Below are positions 61,467-64,000 of a DNA stretch of 64,000 nucleotides, piece by piece (the stretch's first letter is position 1; the number at the start of each line of letters is the position of its first letter). The notes under the pieces are model-generated. The model had not been told where the DNA came from, ran no database searches, and saw nothing but the letters and a program-made list of their open reading frames with translations. The stretch is taken from positions 2,640,501 through 2,704,500 of the forward strand of contig NZ_CACTIA010000005.1 of the NCBI RefSeq assembly GCF_902712915.1. The letters are read 5' to 3'. This stretch comes from Acidiphilium sp. C61. Its GTDB lineage: Bacteria > Pseudomonadota > Alphaproteobacteria > Acetobacterales > Acetobacteraceae. The position numbers and the translations under genes were made by a program.

Positions 61467-62671
61467 TGGAAAATCCCTGAAATCCTCTCCGCCAGCCGGT
61501 CGGCCACGGCGTCCTTCCCGGCGCGCGGCCATGGCTCGGCGCCCTCGCCGGTAATCAGCACGACCTCGTTCTCGGCGCCGCCCATGATGTCGGTTCCGGC
61601 GCCGACATCATTGGCCACGATCCAGTCGCACCCCTTGCGCGCCCGCTTCGCCGTCGCCTGCGCGATCAGATCGCCGGTCTCCGCCGCGAACCCGACGACG
61701 AGGCGCGGCCGGTGCCCCGCAAGACGCGAGACTTCCGCGAGGATGTCGGGGTTTTCCACCAGCGTCAGCGCCGGCGGCGCGCCGGTCTTCTTGATCTTCC
61801 GCCCCTGCGCCTCGACCCGCCAGTCCGCGACCGCGGCGCAGAACACCGCGGCATCGGCGGGCAGGGCGGCAAGCACCGCCGCGCGCATCTCCAGCGCCGT
61901 CTCGACCCGCACGACCGCCACCCCCGCCGGATCGGCCAGCGCCACCGGCCCCGAGACCAGCGTCACCCGCGCGCCGCGCCGCGCCAGCGCCGCGGCGATC
62001 GCGTGGCCCTGCTTTCCCGAACTGCGATTGGCGATGTAGCGCACCGGGTCGATCGGCTCATGCGTCGGCCCGCTGGTCACCACCACGTGCCTACCGGCCA
62101 GCGTCTGTTCGCCATCGAACCGGGCGACGATCGCCTCCAGGATCGCCGCCGGCTCCGCCAGCCGCCCCGGCCCGAACTCGCCGCAGGCCATCGGCCCCTC
62201 CTCGGGCCCGACCACCGAAACCCCGCGCCGAAGCAGCGTCTCCAGATTCGCCACCGTCGCCGGATGCGTCCACATCCGCACGTTCATCGCCGGGGCGACC
62301 AGCACCTCCTTGTCGGTCGCGAGCAGCAGCGTGGTAGCCAGGTCATCGGCCATCCCTGCCGCCATCTTCGCGAGCAGATCCGCCGAGGCCGGCGCCACCA
62401 CCACGAGATCCGCGCTGCGCGAGAGCTGGATATGCCCCATCTCGCTCTCGCCGGTCAGCGAGAACAGCTCGGTATGCACCCGGTCCTCGCACAGCGCCTG
62501 CACCGAAAGCGGGGTGACGAATTTCTCTCCCCCGGCGGTGATCACCGCGCGCACCGCGCCGCCCTCCTTGCGGATCAGCCGGATCAGCTCCAGCGCCTTG
62601 TAGGCCGCGATCCCCCCGCCGATGACGATCAGCACAAGCCGCCCGGCAAGGCGTGCGCTCACAGCCGCCAT
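61463..62671 (-). CDS. coaBC: Bifunctional phosphopantothenoylcysteine decarboxylase / synthetase
   Basis: 402-residue fused enzyme for two steps of coenzyme A synthesis. The N-terminal CoaC flavoprotein (about 1-185) has [54 protein letters not shown] and [15 protein letters not shown] with the conserved Cys; the C-terminal CoaB part has [35 protein letters not shown] and [20 protein letters not shown]. The ATG at 62671 overlaps the ubiE end by 13 bases; a GTG at 62662 with a GTGA overlap is an equally likely start. Confidence 0.93.
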   Translation of the reverse strand: MAAVSARLAGRLVLIVIGGGIAAYKALELIRLIRKEGGAVRAVITAGGEKFVTPLSVQALCEDRVHTELFSLTGESEMGHIQLSRSADLVVVAPASADLLAKMAAGMADDLATTLLLATDKEVLVAPAMNVRMWTHPATVANLETLLRRGVSVVGPEEGPMACGEFGPGRLAEPAAILEAIVARFDGEQTLAGRHVVVTSGPTHEPIDPVRYIANRSSGKQGHAIAAALARRGARVTLVSGPVALADPAGVAVVRVETALEMRAAVLAALPADAAVFCAAVADWRVEAQGRKIKKTGAPPALTLVENPDILAEVSRLAGHRPRLVVGFAAETGDLIAQATAKRARKGCDWIVANDVGAGTDIMGGAENEVVLITGEGAEPWPRAGKDAVADRLAERISGIFQ

Positions 62672-63408
62672 CCCGAATGAATCGCCGCGATCCCGCCGCT
62701 CAGGTTGCGATAGGCCACCCGTTCGAATCCCGCCCGCCGCATCATCCCCGCCAGCGTCTCCTGGTCGGGGAACATGCGGATGCTCTCGGCGAGATACTGG
62801 TAACTCTCGCGGTCCTGCGCCACCCGCGCGCCGATCGCCGGCAGCGCCACGAACGACCATTTCTCGTAAAGCGGCTGCGCCGCCGCCACCTGCAAGCGCG
62901 AGAACTCCAGGCAGAAGAACCGCCCGCCCGGCTTCAGCACCCGCCGCGCCTCGGCCAGCACCCGGTCCTTGTCGGTGCAGTTGCGCAGCCCGAACGCGAT
63001 CGACACCCGATCGACGCTGCCATCGCCAACCGGCAGCGCCTCGGCATCCGCCACCGCGAAGGCGATCTCCTCGATCCGCGCCTGCTCCTCCGCCCGTCCG
63101 CGGCCGACGCGCAGCATCGCCTCGTTGATGTCGGTCATCAGCACCGGCCCGCCGCCGGCAGCGAGCCAGCGCAGCGAAATATCCCCGGTCCCGCCAGCAA
63201 GATCGAGCAGGGTGCGGTGCGGCCGCGGGTCCATCATCCCGACGAATTCCCGCTTCCACAGCCGGTGCACGCCGAGCGACATCAGGTCGTTCATGATGTC
63301 GTAGCGCCCGGCGACGCTGTCGAACACCTCCCGCACCTTGTGCCGCTTCTCGCCGCGCGGCACGGTGGAAAACCCGAAATCGACGGTCTCGCTGCTGGTA
63401 TCGGCCAT
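62659..63408 (-). CDS. ubiE: Ubiquinone/menaquinone C-methyltransferase UbiE
   Basis: 249-residue SAM-dependent methyltransferase of quinone synthesis. The family sequence DVFDS-type [20 protein letters not shown], the SAM-binding motif [15 protein letters not shown], and the UbiE-specific [34 protein letters not shown] and [20 protein letters not shown] are all present. It methylates the quinone ring at C-2. In many alphaproteobacteria ubiB lies between ubiE and coaBC; here it is absent and the two genes overlap. It is divergent from mutM across 28 bases. Confidence 0.95.
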   Translation of the reverse strand: MADTSSETVDFGFSTVPRGEKRHKVREVFDSVAGRYDIMNDLMSLGVHRLWKREFVGMMDPRPHRTLLDLAGGTGDISLRWLAAGGGPVLMTDINEAMLRVGRGRAEEQARIEEIAFAVADAEALPVGDGSVDRVSIAFGLRNCTDKDRVLAEARRVLKPGGRFFCLEFSRLQVAAAQPLYEKWSFVALPAIGARVAQDRESYQYLAESIRMFPDQETLAGMMRRAGFERVAYRNLSGGIAAIHSGWRL

Positions 63409-63436
63409 GGGCTCAGGCTATAGCCCCAAACGCACC

Positions 63437-64000
63437 ATGCCGGAACTCCCCGAAGTCGAAACCGTGATGCGCGGCCTCGCCGCGAAGCTCGAAGGCCGCC
63501 GCCTCGCCCGCGTCGTGCTCGCCCGGCCCGACCTGCGCTGGCCGATCCCCGAGGGGTTCGTGCAGTTCCTCTCCGGCGCCCGCATCGAGGGTTTCCGCCG
63601 CCGCGGCAAATACATGTTCATGCGGCTCGACCGCGCTTTGTCGGTGCTGATCCATCTCGGCATGTCCGGCCGGATGACGATCGATTCCGCCCCGCTGCCG
63701 CACCAGCACCTCACCCTCGAAACCGACGATGGCGCCGTGATCGGCTTCGTCGATCCCCGCCGCTTCGGCGCGCTCGATCTCGTCGCGACCGAGGCCGAGG
63801 ATACCCATCGCCTGATCGCCGGCCTCGGCCCCGAACCGCTCGAGGATGCGTTTTCGCCTGCCACCCTCGCGGATGCCCTCGCGGGCAGGAAAACCCCGAT
63901 CAAGGCGGCGCTGCTCGACCAGTCGATCGTCGCAGGCCTCGGCAACATCTATGTGAGCGAGGCGCTGTTCCGCGCCGGCATCCTCCCGCACCGCCTCGCC
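63437..64000 (+). CDS. mutM: Formamidopyrimidine-DNA glycosylase, 3' end missing
   Basis: First 188 residues of Fpg/MutM; the gene runs off the window. The N-terminal catalytic Pro-Glu is in [26 protein letters not shown] carries the conserved Lys; [24 protein letters not shown] and [20 protein letters not shown] are diagnostic. The C-terminal zinc finger lies outside. The enzyme removes oxidised purines such as 8-oxoguanine. Start ATG at 63437 is fixed by the required Pro2. It is divergent from ubiE, the common alphaproteobacterial order. Confidence 0.95.
   Translation, partial: MPELPEVETVMRGLAAKLEGRRLARVVLARPDLRWPIPEGFVQFLSGARIEGFRRRGKYMFMRLDRALSVLIHLGMSGRMTIDSAPLPHQHLTLETDDGAVIGFVDPRRFGALDLVATEAEDTHRLIAGLGPEPLEDAFSPATLADALAGRKTPIKAALLDQSIVAGLGNIYVSEALFRAGILPHRLA

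Overview
The window is very GC-rich, densely packed alphaproteobacterial chromosome. Lineage markers include an NDUFA12-type complex I accessory subunit, DUF2155, DUF1244 and GapR (DUF2312) proteins, a Mg-type HemB, coaBC-dut next to ubiE, and a TamA-TamB pair. Together with the fructose PTS, the adenosylcobalamin ribonucleotide reductase and the overall style, this suggests Acetobacteraceae, perhaps Acidiphilium or a close relative. The genus is an inference. No rRNA, tRNA or CRISPR array was found.

Layout. 1-2.9 kb: the end of a 1-Cys peroxiredoxin gene, then pstB-phoU-phoB behind a four-repeat Pho box. 3-5.6 kb: DUF1275 membrane protein, GXWXG/DUF4334 protein and a low-complexity protein. 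5.7-9.1 kb (minus): enolase, RidA and a diverged relative of large B12-dependent ribonucleotide reductase, with two NrdR-like boxes upstream. 9.2-12.3 kb: NDUFA12, mlaD, DUF2155 and an OmpA protein. 12.5-18.9 kb: protein phosphatase, secreted protein, EthD protein, pyruvate kinase, DUF1244, GapR, a seven-copy 35-bp hairpin array, HemB and a tartrate dehydrogenase-like enzyme. 19-24 kb: DUF4010 membrane protein, CHAD protein and a complete NrdJ. 23.8-30.2 kb: FruR divergent from fruB-fruK-fruA. 30.3-34.3 kb: thioesterase, ketopantoate-reductase-like protein, RraA-like protein, HtpX and Hsp20. 34.5-37.5 kb: DUF6502 with a secreted DUF5666 protein, divergent from a beta-barrel protein. 37.7-46.3 kb: an overlapping operon for glycan or glycolipid synthesis and export (three glycosyltransferases, an ABC exporter, an outer-membrane protein, a phosphatase and UDP-glucose dehydrogenase). 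46.5-52.4 kb: tamA-tamB. 52.5-56.8 kb (minus): SDR, ArsR-controlled old yellow enzyme, citrate synthase and SixA. 57-60 kb: DUF6134, FeS photolyase and SDR. 60-61 kb: an IS5-family insertion sequence. 61-64 kb: dut, coaBC and ubiE, divergent from mutM, which is cut by the window edge.

The most striking non-genic signal is a dispersed palindromic repeat at fourteen loci. A full copy is two adjacent hairpins, A (about 49 bp) and B (about 40 bp). Nearly every intact edge is flanked by TA, as expected of a miniature transposable element with a TA target. At eight loci that TAG is the stop codon of the neighbouring gene, at one locus the repeat contributes an internal stop, and at another it encodes the last 13 residues of HtpX.

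The best candidates for undescribed biology are this repeat family, the NrdR-boxed ribonucleotide-reductase-like protein without catalytic motifs, the glycan operon, and the DUF6502/DUF5666 and DUF6134/photolyase modules, which share a 13-nt upstream motif.
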